DNA of 64,000 bases from Corallium rubrum (lineage: Eukaryota; Cnidaria; Anthozoa; Scleralcyonacea; Coralliidae), in assembly GCA_964035015.1 (NCBI GenBank), contig OZ036000.1:7653259-7717258 (forward strand). Direction: 5' to 3'. The notes under the pieces were generated by a model. The model was given only the letters and a program-made list of their open reading frames with translations. It was not told where the DNA came from and made no database searches. This document shows positions 1 through 27,049 of this stretch, one piece after another (position 1 is the first letter of the stretch; every line of letters starts with the position of its first letter). Both the position numbers and the translations under genes were made by a program.

Positions 1-220
1 TACATGTAAATGAGATAAATTAGGGTACCTAGAGATAAATTATTAAATTGGTCCGAGTAATACAGTACAATAACCCCAGGGCTAGACTTTTCTAGTTCTG
101 GCCTTTTTTTTAATACTTGGACGATGGTAATTACATAGTTTTGAATATATGTATGAAAAATGTGTGACATATTTGCACAAGAAGCATTACCTGATAACAT
201 TTCTAAATTTCCAACTACAG

Positions 221-16219
<15,999 letters not shown>

Positions 16220-16730
16220 AATAATGCATGTTGGCGAATGGGCCAAACCCTTGGTCCCGTGCGCTTGCGCAAGACTTAATCCCAGTACGACGCAGGTCAG
16301 AGGTTGTTGAACTGCTAAGTTAGTTGAACAAGGGTTTGTATATTAATTAATAATTTTATATTTGTTCATGTGTATAGATAGATAGAATATGAAGGATTTC
16401 TAAAGATGGCGAAGATGTAATGTGTACTTGAGAAACACAACTTGTTAGCCATGGATAGTGTAAAAAGACGATTTTTACAATCCATGCTGTTACTAAGGAT
16501 TGGAAGGATAGGACATTATGAGAATTATTTCCAGGTGGCGTAACATAGAGCAAAGAGATCAATCTCGTGCCTAGAGCCTGCGATTCTCTTTGCATAACTA
16601 ATGTACTTTATGTAAAGTCTACATAATAGTTTGGGTTAGGTTTAGGCACCTTTGAGATTAGGCTAAGTGTTAGGGATAGTGTTTTATAAAATAACATGTA
16701 CAGTATACTACGCGAGCCCTGATTAGTCAA

Positions 16731-17023
16731 TTGCCGTGTTTGGATCAGAGTATCCAAACACGGAAAAGTCCCGCCAAAACGATTTTTTGAAAATGTCGGA
16801 CAATATATCATATTCACTTGTGATTATTTTATAAAAGAAATACCAAATGTTTTTTTTCCGTGTTTGGAGACTCTTATCCAAATACTTGGGAAATTGCTCG
16901 ACTTTCGAAAAGCTAAAAACACTCGCCTACGGCTCGTGTCTTGTTACGCTTTTCTCCAGTCTCGCAATTTCCCGCGTGTTTGGATCAGAGTATCCAAACA
17001 CGGAAAACCATTTGGTATTTCTT
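16731..17023. repeat. Dispersed repeat with CGTGTTTGGATCAGAGTATC palindromes
   Basis: The self-complementary block CGTGTTTGGATCAGAGTATC plus CAAACACGG occurs at about 16735 and 16975. A related piece, including AAAGCTAAAAACACTCGCCT, recurs at 29398-29525 in the PCLAF downstream region. A dispersed non-coding family. Confidence 0.7.
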
Positions 17024-17295
17024 TAAGCACTGCCAGATGCCCACCATACAAACCTTATCACTGATATTTATGTATGTAAACTATTATATGAACTTATGAA
17101 CCTAAACACGAAGTTATTTGTTTTGTCATATTACAGTATGTAAGTTATGCCTGGAAAAACAACAGTCATTAAATGAGAACTATTATTAGTATGTTTATCT
17201 TCAGTCTACGTGTATTTGATTTGTCACTACTTTTCACACGCCCCAACTTTTTTGCGCTTGAGTTTTATTTCATTCAGAATTCTCTCTGGTTCCTT

Positions 17296-17340
17296 TATTT
17301 TATTTTATTTTATTTTATTTTATTTTATTTTATTTTATTT
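17296..17340. repeat. (TTTTA)n microsatellite
   Basis: Nine perfect TTTTA units in the ADAMTS-CTU2 intergenic region. Confidence 0.95.
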
Positions 17341-17899
17341 GCTTTGCCATACTCAAACAATACGTACAGACATCGACACAAACTGGCAGGGCATCCGCAA
17401 CAGCTTACGCCAATTACTGCGGTCCCTAAAGATTACAATAAATACAACTACAATACACAAGATAATTACAAACAATTAAGCTAAAAACAACACGATATCG
17501 ATCTAGTTAGATCACGAGCTTTGTTGCATTTGATGCATATCGATTTCCATGTTCGTGGATTATCTGCATTAAAACCGTGTTCTAGTGCTAAATTATAGTA
17601 ATTATATAGTCCTTTGGAACCTTGCAGACTTTAAGGCCCTGCATGTTATACACGGTGCAATATTCCATGCAATGATGACTCATGCAACATTGCAGTTGCA
17701 AGACAGGGGGTGTTACACGCTGTAACGCGTTTATGCAAATTTTCCAATGATTTGGATTTCGATAAAAGCGGGTAGACTGGGGAGAGGCTCGATTGAGTGC
17801 CAAATCATAACAAAATATTGCGAGACAAGTTGCTGAAGGGGTGTTACACGGTGCAACATTGAAACAAATTGCTGCAATCGTTGCAGAAAGTAGAACCTG

Positions 17900-18065
17900 A
17901 TTCTACTTTGTATAACGATTGTTGCAACTTGTCTCGCAACGATTCTGACCATTGCACAGCATGTTACACGGTGCAATGGTTCATGTAACTTGACTTGCAA
18001 CGATTTGACCATTGCACAGCATGTTACACGGTGCAATGGTTCATGCAACTTGGCTCGCAACGCCA
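17900..18065. repeat. 57-bp tandem repeat, about 3 copies
   Basis: Units containing GACCATTGCACAGCATGTTA followed by CACGGTGCAATGGTTCATG, which is internally palindromic around TTGCACAGCATG/GGTGCAATGG. Related TTGCAACA-type sequence extends back to about 17640. Confidence 0.8.
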
Positions 18066-18399
18066 TTGCGACGATGTTACATGTCAAGGCATAGTACCTC
18101 TGTTGACTATGGTCAAGGGGAAAACTTCTCAGTCACCACGCAATTAAAGATTTTCACAGAAAATTACGCATTGAATTGTACAACACAAAAATAAGATCGC
18201 CGCCATAATATATTCGGAATTTGAACAATAATAAAATAAGATTGCCGCCATAGTATATTCGGAATTTGGTTGTCATTTGCTTTAGCACTTCGTGCAAAGC
18301 CACGCTCGAAAATTACTGAAATGCAAGCCGAAAAAGTCGAACCGCCATGTTTGGATTGAAACCGCCAGCATTTAACGCGCTTCGCGCGAGTAAATTCCG

Positions 18400-19090
18400 C
18401 TTATAAATTGTTTAGAAATCTACTGAAGTAGAAAAACCTGGAAAAGTTACGCTGAAATATGAATGTCGGAAAATTACAAAAACATGAAAACGTCAGTTTT
18501 CAAAAAAATCCGTGTCAGAAAACTCAGTTAAAAAAACCCCAACAAAACTTACAATCCGTGAACTGAGTTAAAAAGTAGAGCTAAACAAGCGCCATTTATG
18601 GAACTGAGAACTGAAAATCAGCAAAAATTGTTTAATTAAAAGCTGCTGAAGTAGAATATAAACCTGAAGACGTAATGCTGAAACATGAAAGAGTGAAATG
18701 GTCCATCTCCATGTTCGGATAAAAACCGCCATTTTCTCTGTACGAGAAAGCCTGCAGCTTCAAAAAAAATTTTCAAAACCCATTGAAATAAAGTAAGTTG
18801 AAAAAGTAAAGATATGTATAAAGCTGAAAAAATATGGGACTTCAAATTTCAAAATTAGGATAAAAACCGCCATTTACTGAAACTCAGCTTCAAAATTGTT
18901 TAAACCGGTTGAAAGCTGAAAAAGTAAAAATATTAAGCTAAAAAAATGTGGAATCTGAAATTTCAAAATTAGGATAAAAACCGCCATTTACTGAAGCTCA
19001 GCTTCAAAATTGTTTAACACCATTGGAAGTAAAGCTAAAAAAGTAAAAAAAGTTGAATCTCAGATTAAACCCGCCATTTAGCCCACGCTT
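18400..19090. repeat. Degenerate tandem array, units of roughly 100-120 bp
   Basis: Repeated blocks of AAAACCGCCATTT followed by CAGCTTCAAAATTGTTTA and GAAAAAGTAAA appear at least six times with substitutions and indels. No coding potential. Confidence 0.75.
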
Positions 19091-19147
19091 CGCGTGACAA
19101 AATGCACCGCGTGACAAAATGCACCGCATGTCCAAAAAGCAGTTTAA

Positions 19148-19420
19148 AATTAAATTTACAGTTGATTTCACATTACATGTACTTTTCCGCGTTGTGTTGC
19201 GAAGTTCGTTGGGAAAGGTCAGATATTCATTTGGAAGTTCGGAATTACATTGCCAAGGTTGAAAAATGATCCAATCAAATTGCGAGCTTTGGAAATTACG
19301 ATTGGATAATTTTCAAGCTTAGCAACGTAATTCCGAACTTCCAAACGAACATCTGAACTTCCCAACAAACTTCGCAACACAAAGCGGAAAAGCAATGTGA
19401 AATCAACTGTAATGTGTATA
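19148..19420. mobile_element. MITE with TIRs of about 120 bp
   Basis: ACAGTTGATTTCACATTACA at the left is inverted as TGTGAAATCAACTGTAATG at the right; matching arms continue through GTTGCGAAGTTCGTTGGGAA and GGAAGTTCGGAATTAC. A shorter relative lies at 24146-24314. Confidence 0.8.
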
Positions 19421-19744
19421 TTATTGTAATATGTATTAGGGTACTGTAATGTTCCCCTTGCTTGATTTGTCAAGTTATATACAGTAGTTGCCTATATACA
19501 GTATCAGACACTGGTTTTATCCAAACTACTCATAACATACAAACTTAATGATCATGTCTTAAAATGGTGTGTACAGAAAGCATGAAAATCCTAAGCATTT
19601 CTAAATGTTATGGTTGTATGACCTATGTATATTAATGGCCAAAGCTTTCCAAAAGTCTAGCTCACCATGCTCTAGAAATCTATCAGTTTGAAATACAAAT
19701 TCATAGTACCGTAAACCAATGAAATTAGAAGTGTTTGGCTTGTG

Positions 19745-21478
19745 TTACTCGTCAAGCAAGAAGTCCTTAATCTTTTCTTTCATTTTTGTCCTTTGAAAGG
19801 AGTTTGCAGCATTATCTATCACAAACTCTGGTAGTAATGATTCGCCACCCTTTAGGTCATGGTATGTCAATTGACAACCATAACACAAAGTATTTAGAAT
19901 ATGATTGGAAGATTCCTCAAAACTTTGATCATTAGCATGATCTTCATTAGCAGTCAAACTCTCACCAATATCTATTTTGATATAACTTGTTTTTTCGTTG
20001 CTGCAACATTTGTTTTTTCCACCACCAGAACACCCATCATCATCCTGGTTGGTACAACAACCACCATCACTACCACTAGTAGTAGGTGCACTGTCATTAT
20101 CACCAGTATCAAAGCAACGACCAACAGTGGTACTTTCACTGTCATTATCACCAATACCACCACCACTTCCACCAGTAGCACTTCCACTGTCATTACCACC
20201 ACTACCATCATAAGCACCACTAACACATCCACCATCACCACCACCACTGGTACCTTCACCACCAGTACCATGACAACCACTAGCATCACCATGACAACCA
20301 CCACTACTATTACCATGGCAACCACTACCACCCTGCTGAGTACTACTACCAGACTTACCACTTTTACCATCACAAGACCTTGGTGTACCATCTTGGGCCA
20401 AATTTGAACTTGATTCCATTGGAGCAAGACAAAGGGAGCAAGCCTCATTGCAAGTATTGCCAACGTTTGAAGATAATTTATCCCCTGTTCTCACAACAGT
20501 ACTGATAGTAGAAGGAAATCCTGCTTGCAATCCGAGGAGAAATTCCTGCGTTAAACGATTCACACTTGCATGAGTAGATGCCTTTGTTGAAAAGGATGGC
20601 ACACTGAATGATGACACCTGGTTGAAACAATTGTAGAATTCAATCTCTTTCTTGGTGAACTCTCGTAGTGGTCGGACAATTGAGATCTCAGTTCGGTCAT
20701 CTTCAAAACTGATATTAAATGGTAGTTGAGACCCTCGTCCTTGTGCAACATCAGAGAGAATCCTAATGGCCAGACTAGTACTGCAATCACCGACCATGAT
20801 CCGATCATACCCATGTTCCTTTGCAGTCTTTTGAAGTTGCCATCGGTAACAATGTAATAGCAAATCTTCTTTAGCTGTCATCGTGTTGACTTTGTTAAAA
20901 AGTTCAATAATTCGACTACTTTGTGTTGACACTTGATTTGAAATTTCTAAGTCTCTGAAATCATCACTTAGACAGGCTGATTCAGTGTTCCCAATAAAAA
21001 GGTTTTCTAGCATGACACAGTGAAAGGGAAAGCCAGCCTGGCTAGCTAAGTTTTCAATAGAATCTTTTGTAATTTTCCTTTCTTCGACAGTTCTTCCAAG
21101 TAATTCTCCTTCGTCGATATGAAGCACGCCAGGTTGAAAGCGTAGTTTCTTCACGGCATCTTTGTTGAGCCCTCGCATGACCAAATCCAACATGGCGCAA
21201 GACGAAGCCCCACCAGAAACGGCGAGCAACACTCTCTCTCCTTGCCGAATCACTCGAGCTTTGCCAATCGTGGCACGAAACTTGTGAACAATGTAGTCTA
21301 AGAAACACGTTTTGCACAACGGGTCGCCATTTCGGACAAGCACAACGGCTTTTTCAGGGCATTTCATGCAACCCCCTTCCTCACCAGAACTTTTTGTTTT
21401 GTCCTTGGCGCGTCGACTTCGTCGTTTCGAAGTCTTCGTATTGTCTTCTGTTTGTTCTATTTCAGCTATACTACACAT
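19745..21478 (-). CDS. CTU2: Cytoplasmic tRNA 2-thiolation protein 2 (CTU2/NCS2), intronless
   Basis: A single 577-residue exon. I use the ATG at 21476-21478; the frame continues one codon further only with GTG. CTU2 acts with CTU1 in the cytosol to thiolate wobble uridine 34 of certain tRNAs, receiving sulfur from URM1. N-terminal zinc-type cysteines C37-x2-C40 and C55-x2-C58, then HKFRATIGKARVI and a PP-loop-like SGGASS near residues 89-94. This matches the non-canonical PP-loop of the CTU2 branch rather than the SGGKDS of active ATP pyrophosphatases. The C-terminal region has a CYGCQ segment and ends EKIKDFLLDE. Between about residues 350 and 490 there is a low-complexity Gly/Ser/Asp/Cys/His-rich insert (repeats such as GCHGNSSGGCHGD). 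It is divergent from NDUFA13 across 224 bp. Confidence 0.93.
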   Translation of the reverse strand: MCSIAEIEQTEDNTKTSKRRSRRAKDKTKSSGEEGGCMKCPEKAVVLVRNGDPLCKTCFLDYIVHKFRATIGKARVIRQGERVLLAVSGGASSCAMLDLVMRGLNKDAVKKLRFQPGVLHIDEGELLGRTVEERKITKDSIENLASQAGFPFHCVMLENLFIGNTESACLSDDFRDLEISNQVSTQSSRIIELFNKVNTMTAKEDLLLHCYRWQLQKTAKEHGYDRIMVGDCSTSLAIRILSDVAQGRGSQLPFNISFEDDRTEISIVRPLREFTKKEIEFYNCFNQVSSFSVPSFSTKASTHASVNRLTQEFLLGLQAGFPSTISTVVRTGDKLSSNVGNTCNEACSLCLAPMESSSNLAQDGTPRSCDGKSGKSGSSTQQGGSGCHGNSSGGCHGDASGCHGTGGEGTSGGGDGGCVSGAYDGSGGNDSGSATGGSGGGIGDNDSESTTVGRCFDTGDNDSAPTTSGSDGGCCTNQDDDGCSGGGKNKCCSNEKTSYIKIDIGESLTANEDHANDQSFEESSNHILNTLCYGCQLTYHDLKGGESLLPEFVIDNAANSFQRTKMKEKIKDFLLDE

Positions 21479-21702
21479 CACTTAATACTTTGAACAAACA
21501 ACTATATTTCCTATGAATTAGAAAGCAACGAAACAAGTCTAAAACAACAAAAATCCTCGCAATTCCTCAACGTGGTGCAAATATAACATTGAAGCTCCTT
21601 CTCGGCCCTCGGATAGTATGGACACCCCCCGTAAAAAGAAATCTGGACATGTTTTTCCAGGGGGGAGTACCACCGCCTTGTCGTGGCTTCCGTAGTTCCA
21701 AG
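21479..21702. promoter_or_regulatory. Bidirectional promoter between CTU2 and NDUFA13, with YY1-type site
   Basis: Only 224 bp separate the two start codons, so both promoters and 5' UTRs must share this space. AAGATGGCGG (21700-21709), a classic YY1 site, contains the NDUFA13 start codon. No TATA box is evident, as is common for housekeeping bidirectional promoters. Confidence 0.65.
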
Positions 21703-22373
21703 ATGGCGGACGGAGCGTTCAAACAAGAAATGCCTCCAAAAGGAGGCTATGCTGCTTTTAATATGGCTAGAAACTTAAAAAGCAGAGGTCCTTCTGGATT
21801 TATGACCTTTGTTATAGGGGCTGGAGTAATGCTTGGCGGGTTTTTGGTGATCAAAAAGGGAAATAATAAAAGAAGGTAGAGGGAAATACTAATGGTCATT
21901 TTTAATGACTTTACTCATTTTTATTATTGAACTATTTAAATTTGATGTTGTGTGATTTTAGAGTGTTAAAAAAGGAACGTCAGGAAGCTAAGGTGGCCTT
22001 GATTCCGTTGATACAAGCAGAACAAGACAGAAAGTGAGATATTAATTAAATAAATACTGTACTATAGTTTAATTTATATTGCCACTGTATTGCTGTTCAG
22101 TTATAAATGCACGGATGAGGCCAAAAAAAATCAAATCTTCAGTGTCAATGTTGTCCATTTTGCATGTTTTTGTTTTATAAGTTTGACATTTTAATTTATT
22201 TTACAATGTGATAAAACAAATTTTTTTTTTGTAGTATGATCAGACAAATGAAGGAAAATCTGAAAACAGAAGAAGCCATAATGAAGCATGTAAAAGGCTG
22301 GAAGGCTGGTGAACATAGCTACCACACTGAAAGATGGGTTACACCCCATTCTACTGAACTGGAAAAACTATAA
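21703..22373 (+). CDS. NDUFA13: NADH dehydrogenase 1 alpha subcomplex subunit 13 (GRIM-19)
   Basis: Exons 21703-21875, 21962-22033 and 22235-22373 (stop TAA) join in phase to a 127-residue protein; vertebrate homologues are about 144. Family signatures: N-terminal KQEMPPKGGY, RNLKSRGPSGF, one hydrophobic helix (about residues 31-51, FMTFVIGAGVMLGGFLVI), then a basic stretch. A charged helix with LIPLIQAEQDRK and MRQMKENLK-type sequence follows, ending in a WKAGEHSYHTERWVTP tail. It is an accessory subunit of mitochondrial complex I in the inner membrane. A second AATAAA at 22432-22437 is a likely polyadenylation signal; the first overlaps the stop codon. Confidence 0.95.
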
Positions 22374-22437
22374 TAAAACTTTGGGTGAACATTTGTTGTT
22401 TTTTCTTATACTTTTCACCGTAAATGATTTCAATAAA

Positions 22438-22871
22438 TCATTTATATTTTACTAAACATTTTTAATGCATTTGTTTTAATTTATAATCAGATGCTAACCA
22501 AATGAAGAAGTGAAAAGGAATTTAGTATACATACATTACCATATAATTTTATAAATTATAAGACAGGTTGTATGTCCAATCCCTGTCTGGGACTCAGAAA
22601 CATTTTCAAAATACATGTATCCAAGGCTTTTCAAGCTTGACAAACATCTATTACATTACACCAACCCAGTGCATGTACAATTGTATATATACTATTTGAT
22701 ACCAATTTCTTTTAAGTCAAGTCTCCTTAACCCACCACTAGGTACACACAAGTGGCAAAACTTGCTCAACATTAAAGTTTTGAACAGTACACTGTCACAC
22801 ACACAATTACAGACTGACTGGTTATCTTGCTGTGAAAATGTTTAAAACCTATAGAAACTCTTGTTGATATA
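22438..22871. other. Convergent intergenic spacer, NDUFA13 to the axonemal gene
   Basis: AT-rich with nothing recognisable beyond the 3' flanks of the two converging genes. Confidence 0.6.
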
Positions 22872-25800
22872 TTAAATATATACATTTAAGTTTCCTAATG
22901 GAATAGAACTCTTTTGCAGTTTCCCCATTTCATAAGATTCTCTTTTTAACTGCTTTGGTGGATATGACATGCTGTGGGATGTGATAAATTCACAAGTCTT
23001 GGTCTTTGGAGCTTGGATGTGTGATTTGGTTAACTAAATTAGAAGAAAACAAAATAACTTGAATTTAGTCTTAGAATTTAGAGATATATTTTGTCAGAAA
23101 TATATGCTCTGTTTCTGATAACAACAACACTAAAATGGTGACAAGATTATATTGAGCTTGTGGAATGGTTTTTCGACTTACTTTATCAATGGCTTCTGCA
23201 TTGGGAAGTAATCGTTTGGCTGCAGTGTGTGGAGGAAAGTCTGTTAAGGTAGTCGAATGGTTGATGTTCTTACCTGTCAGAAGTTGTAAATGAAATTTTT
23301 AAATATCAGCTACAGTGTAGACTACAGTACAGTAAACATGGTTTTGTAACTGAAGTTACTGTGGGTAGCAACTTTTGATAAACGCCCCTTAAATAATCAT
23401 ACCCAGGGCCACCGAGAGAAACAGTGGGGCCTGGGGCAAATTATTGGGACCCCTGATGACATCACATGGGTCAATTTGGGGGGTCCTGATGACATCACAC
23501 ATCATAGGACATCACACGTCATAGGATCTTACATCAAAAATCCAAATCTCAAAAATTTTAGGGGCCCCTTCTCAAGTTGGGGGACCAAGGCAACTTGCAC
23601 CCCCACACACACACACTCCTGAGGGGTGAGGGGGGGGGGGCTCTTAGAGTCCCTGATCATACCATACTGTAATATTCATTACCATAATAATCCAGAGGTA
23701 TGCTGCTTTCAGTAGTAATGCAACCACTTTTTTTGAATGCTGCTTCAAACTTAGCAGGGAAATCAGATTTCATTGTTGTACTGTAGAATTGGTGTGCTTT
23801 ATCAGTTCCAAATTCAACATCAGACTTTGTTCGAATATTCGAGGCATCAACAATGATATTCGGAAAACTCACAATTGGCTGAATAAAAACAGAATGTTTT
23901 TAGATAATATTCAATATAACTTAAAATTATTATAATCCATGTTTAGTTATTATTATTTAATGTAAATGGTAATAGAAAATTTCAGAAACCTTTTATCTCA
24001 CCTTTTGAAAAAAGTAGTTGTTTGTTGTTTGGGTGAATCTCTGATGAGATCGTCTGGGATCACAGTCTCCTTCAGGCAAACTGCTTTCTCCCATGTTTAA
24101 GTTTGCCTTTTGGCTTCGTTCTGTTTAATAAATATGATAATGAAGTACAGTTGGTTTTAGGTTGCTTTTGACAGAAATTTAGAAGTTTGTTCTGAGGTTC
24201 ACAAGTTCGTATTGAACTAGGCATTTGATTGGCTACTAGCAACTAAATACTTGCGAACCTCGGAACAAACTTCGAAACATTTCCTTCAAAAGCAACCTGA
24301 AACCAACTGTAATACTAGTATGTTTAATACATGTATATTAATAATAGACTGTATTAATGTAATATATGTTTTAATAATTTAATATATGATTTAACGTATT
24401 AATATAGTATAATATTTTATGGACATTACAGTTACCTGTTTGGGACATGACAGGAAATGAGTCAGTTGCTGTAGTTCTGTAATTACATAAAGGACGGCAA
24501 CCTTTTTCATCTCCAAGTACAATATTTGATGTATAATTTTGACCACATGAACTGGTTTTCACAAGTGGTAATCCTGTATAGAATTTCTGATTAGTTGTGA
24601 CAGAGTAAACACACTTGTCAGGATCACCATGATGAATACTTGAAAGATTGTTCTGAAATAAGGAAATAATTTTTTTACCCTATATTTATGTATTGACATA
24701 TAACGGTTACTGGTTGCTTAGCAACAACCTCACCCCAGTTTAATTTCCATTACAGTCTGTTATAAAAAAAAAAGTGTAAAAATCTTACTTTAATTGGCTG
24801 CAGTTTTTGTGGTATACCAAGTTGGGCTGGAAACGATGTCCTGCTTGTAGTTTCGAACTGGTCATCATACGTCCTTGGATCACCTTTTAAGATCAGTGTA
24901 CTTGCGAATGAGCAATGTGACGGCAAGGCCATGTTTAATTTGCTTATTTCATTGCCCTTGTAGCTATGCTTGTAGTTCGACAATGGTAACACTGCTTTTT
25001 CTTTGTCACCTATCAAAGCAAAGAAATTTATAATAACAGCCAGTGAATTATGGCCACTGAATTAAAATTATTTTTATATATACATATATATATATAGCCC
25101 TTATGAACTCGTTTTCATGTGGGCAATATTCAGAGGTGTTTTGGAGTGACACTAAAAGTGGAGGGCCCCAAAATTTTTAGGGGGGTCCGGGGGCATGCTC
25201 CCCTGGGTAATTTTGAAATCCAGAGTCTCTGAAATGCCATTTCCTGCATTTTGGGACAAGGATTTACAGAATTCTAAAAGTCCCAAAACGTCATAAAATA
25301 CTCAAAAGACAACACTTTTCCGGACATTGAATATCTGTATTATATCTTTATTCAAAGTTGTGGGTTAGCTAGGGGTAGTAAGTGATTTTGTTAATTGTAA
25401 CTTTATTACTGGCCTTGTTAAAAAGTGGGGAGGCCCAAACATATTCTGCCCCCCCCCCCCCCAAAAAAAAGTGGGGGACCTGCCCCCACCCCCCTTCCGA
25501 CGCCCCTGGCAATATTCAAAAGAATTTTTACTTTAAAACGGGGTTCTAAGGGCTAATTTATATATGCACATAAAAGAATTCTAATTTGGTGGCCATTTTT
25601 GAATAAAGTCTATAATTACAGTAAATTTATCAAATTGCTGTTTTGGTATAAAGTAAAAAATAAGACTAAGACTAGCAGCAATGACGTTTGAATGTAGCAA
25701 TTTATATTTAATACTTTCAAAAGCTTGTTTAAAATCCTTTCATTCCCACCGGTGCCATTTGGAATTTAAAATTTTTTTTTACTCTGTCTATTACATTTTA

Positions 25801-26407
25801 CTTGTCAAGGGAAGACCTGAGTCAACAGGTCAAAAGCTCAGCAATATAAAATAAAAAATTCTCGCTTCTATAATAAATTAAGTCAATGTCCACAACACGT
25901 CAATGTCATGAGTCTAAAACAAACAAATCGAATTCAAATGTACATAAATAAAATCAAATAATCAATATTGATTAAACGTTAAAAAATCTTACCTTGTGGT
26001 ATACAACTTTTCATTCTGTTCCCTTTGAAACCGCTAAATTTGTCAAGAACTCGAACTGGAAAGTACTCCATATGTGTTGTCTGGAACGACTTCACTCTCG
26101 GGTCGGAGTCCATTTTGAAGTTGGTTTTTCTCGAAAAGCGGGCCATTTTGGAGTTATTTACTGGTTCGGGTGTCTTCTTTACAAAATGACTGCTTGTCAT
26201 GGAAGTGTGTTCTCGAATGCGAGGTTCTGTTGTGACGATGGTGGCTGGTGCTGGAGATGGGACACGGCATTGCTTTGTCAATGGATGTGCAGGATAGTCC
26301 CGTTTGATGGTGCTTTTGTAAAGTTCTCTGTCGTAACTTGGTTCCCATCTTCTGTCCTGTCCGATGTGAAAAAGAGGCAGCGTAGGCATTTTATGAATAG
26401 TTTCCAT
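22872..26407 (-). CDS. Axonemal microtubule-stabiliser-like repeat protein (SAXO4/SAXO5/TEX45-like), 7 exons
   Basis: Minus-strand exons in order: 25993-26407, 24789-25009, 24436-24652, 24002-24120, 23668-23878, 23182-23273, 22872-23033 (stop TAA). Phases agree at all six junctions and give 478 residues. It has no catalytic domain. Recurrent short units contain an aromatic-x-T-T/S pattern followed by a F/Y-P pair: YKSTIKRDYPAH, FQTTHMEYFP, FETTSRTSFPAQ, YRTTATDSFP, FTQTTNNYF, FYSTTMKSDFPAKF, HSTTLTDFPPH, FITSHSMSYPP. ESSIPL and KSSIPLG recur near the C terminus. Such units are typical of proteins lining ciliary doublet microtubules. Length and motifs resemble SAXO5/TEX45 (about 500 aa) more than SAXO4. 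The RFX X-box 97 bp upstream of the ATG supports a ciliary role. The precise family member is inferred. Confidence 0.75.
24146..24314. mobile_element. MITE in an intron of the axonemal gene
   Basis: CAGTTGGTTTTAGGTTGCTTTTG is inverted as AAAAGCAACCTGAAACCAAC, with inner arms AAGTTTGTTCTGAGGTT / AACCTCGGAACAAACTT. It is related in plan to 19148-19420. Confidence 0.75.
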
Positions 26408-26503
26408 GACAGTACAGAAGATTTAAAGCAAACTACACGTGTACGTAAACATTTAATTTTGCAAGCGTCCTGCCAAATGATCTTTGATGTTGCAATATAA
26501 ACT

Positions 26504-26517
26504 GTTTCCTTGGCAAC
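26504..26517 (-). promoter_or_regulatory. RFX X-box upstream of the axonemal gene
   Basis: The minus strand reads GTTGCCAAGGAAAC, a full match to the RFX X-box pattern GTNRCC-N2-RGNAAC. It ends 97 bp before the start codon of the minus-strand gene. RFX factors activate ciliary genes from X-boxes within roughly 150 bp of the start, which fits the predicted axonemal product. Confidence 0.75.
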
Positions 26518-26978
26518 GCCCAAAATTGATTGATCAGAATGCAAATAAAATAATTGAAACAATTAGCGACATTTATCTAGTAAGGCTTGATGATTTTGGC
26601 AAAAATACTATATTTACATTTATTAAATGCAGAATTATACAGCTATTACAGTGTTTTCAGTTTGTAGTTGTTATAAAAGGTTGTTTTTGCTGTACTGACA
26701 GATTGCTATTTGGGATACCCCAAAAGTGTGTTTCAGACTTTCAGAGTCAAATCTGGAGTGAGCTTGTATGTTGACTTAAAATTCAATTTAAAATATTCAC
26801 CAAAAATCATGGATATTATCCGATCTTTAACCCTACTCAGAAAGTAATTTAATACAGTTTTTAAAGGACTAAAAATACAATTTATTACAATCAATGTTAC
26901 TACGGCAGTAAACGGCATGAACCGAATGGTCAATCACCATTTGGATTATGGTAATTTGTGGGAATCACCATATAAATA

Positions 26979-27008
26979 TTTGGCGGCAAGTTCGCGGGCG
27001 AAAGCGCC
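26979..27008. promoter_or_regulatory. E2F-like sites upstream of PCLAF
   Basis: TTTGGCGGCAAG (26979) and GGGCGAAAGCG (26997, TTTCGCCC on the other strand) lie 45-70 bp before the PCLAF start codon. TTTCGAAAT (27011), a CHR-like element, follows. PCLAF is an E2F/DREAM-controlled proliferation gene in vertebrates; assignment here is by sequence only. Confidence 0.5.
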
Positions 27009-27049
27009 ATATTTCGAAATCACAGTGATAGTGACCTTATTCTGTGGTG

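Larger units (their letters stand above)
16220..19744. other. Intergenic region between ADAMTS and CTU2
   Basis: No credible gene. The two genes converge, so both 3' ends face this interval. It holds an inverted-repeat element (16731-17023), a (TTTTA)n tract, a 57-bp tandem repeat, a degenerate tandem array (18400-19090) and a MITE (19148-19420). The short open frames lack domains and splice support. Confidence 0.7.

Noticed and set aside
19901..20407. 168-residue Thr/Ser-rich plus-strand ORF
   Set aside because: Antisense shadow of the low-complexity CTU2 insert.
21479..21481. GTG as CTU2 start codon
   Set aside because: The adjacent ATG at 21476-21478 is the normal eukaryotic start.
23663..23667. 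Donor ATG|GTATG for the axonemal exon 23668-23878
   Set aside because: It breaks the phase with the next exon; the upstream donor ACA|GTATGG keeps the frame.
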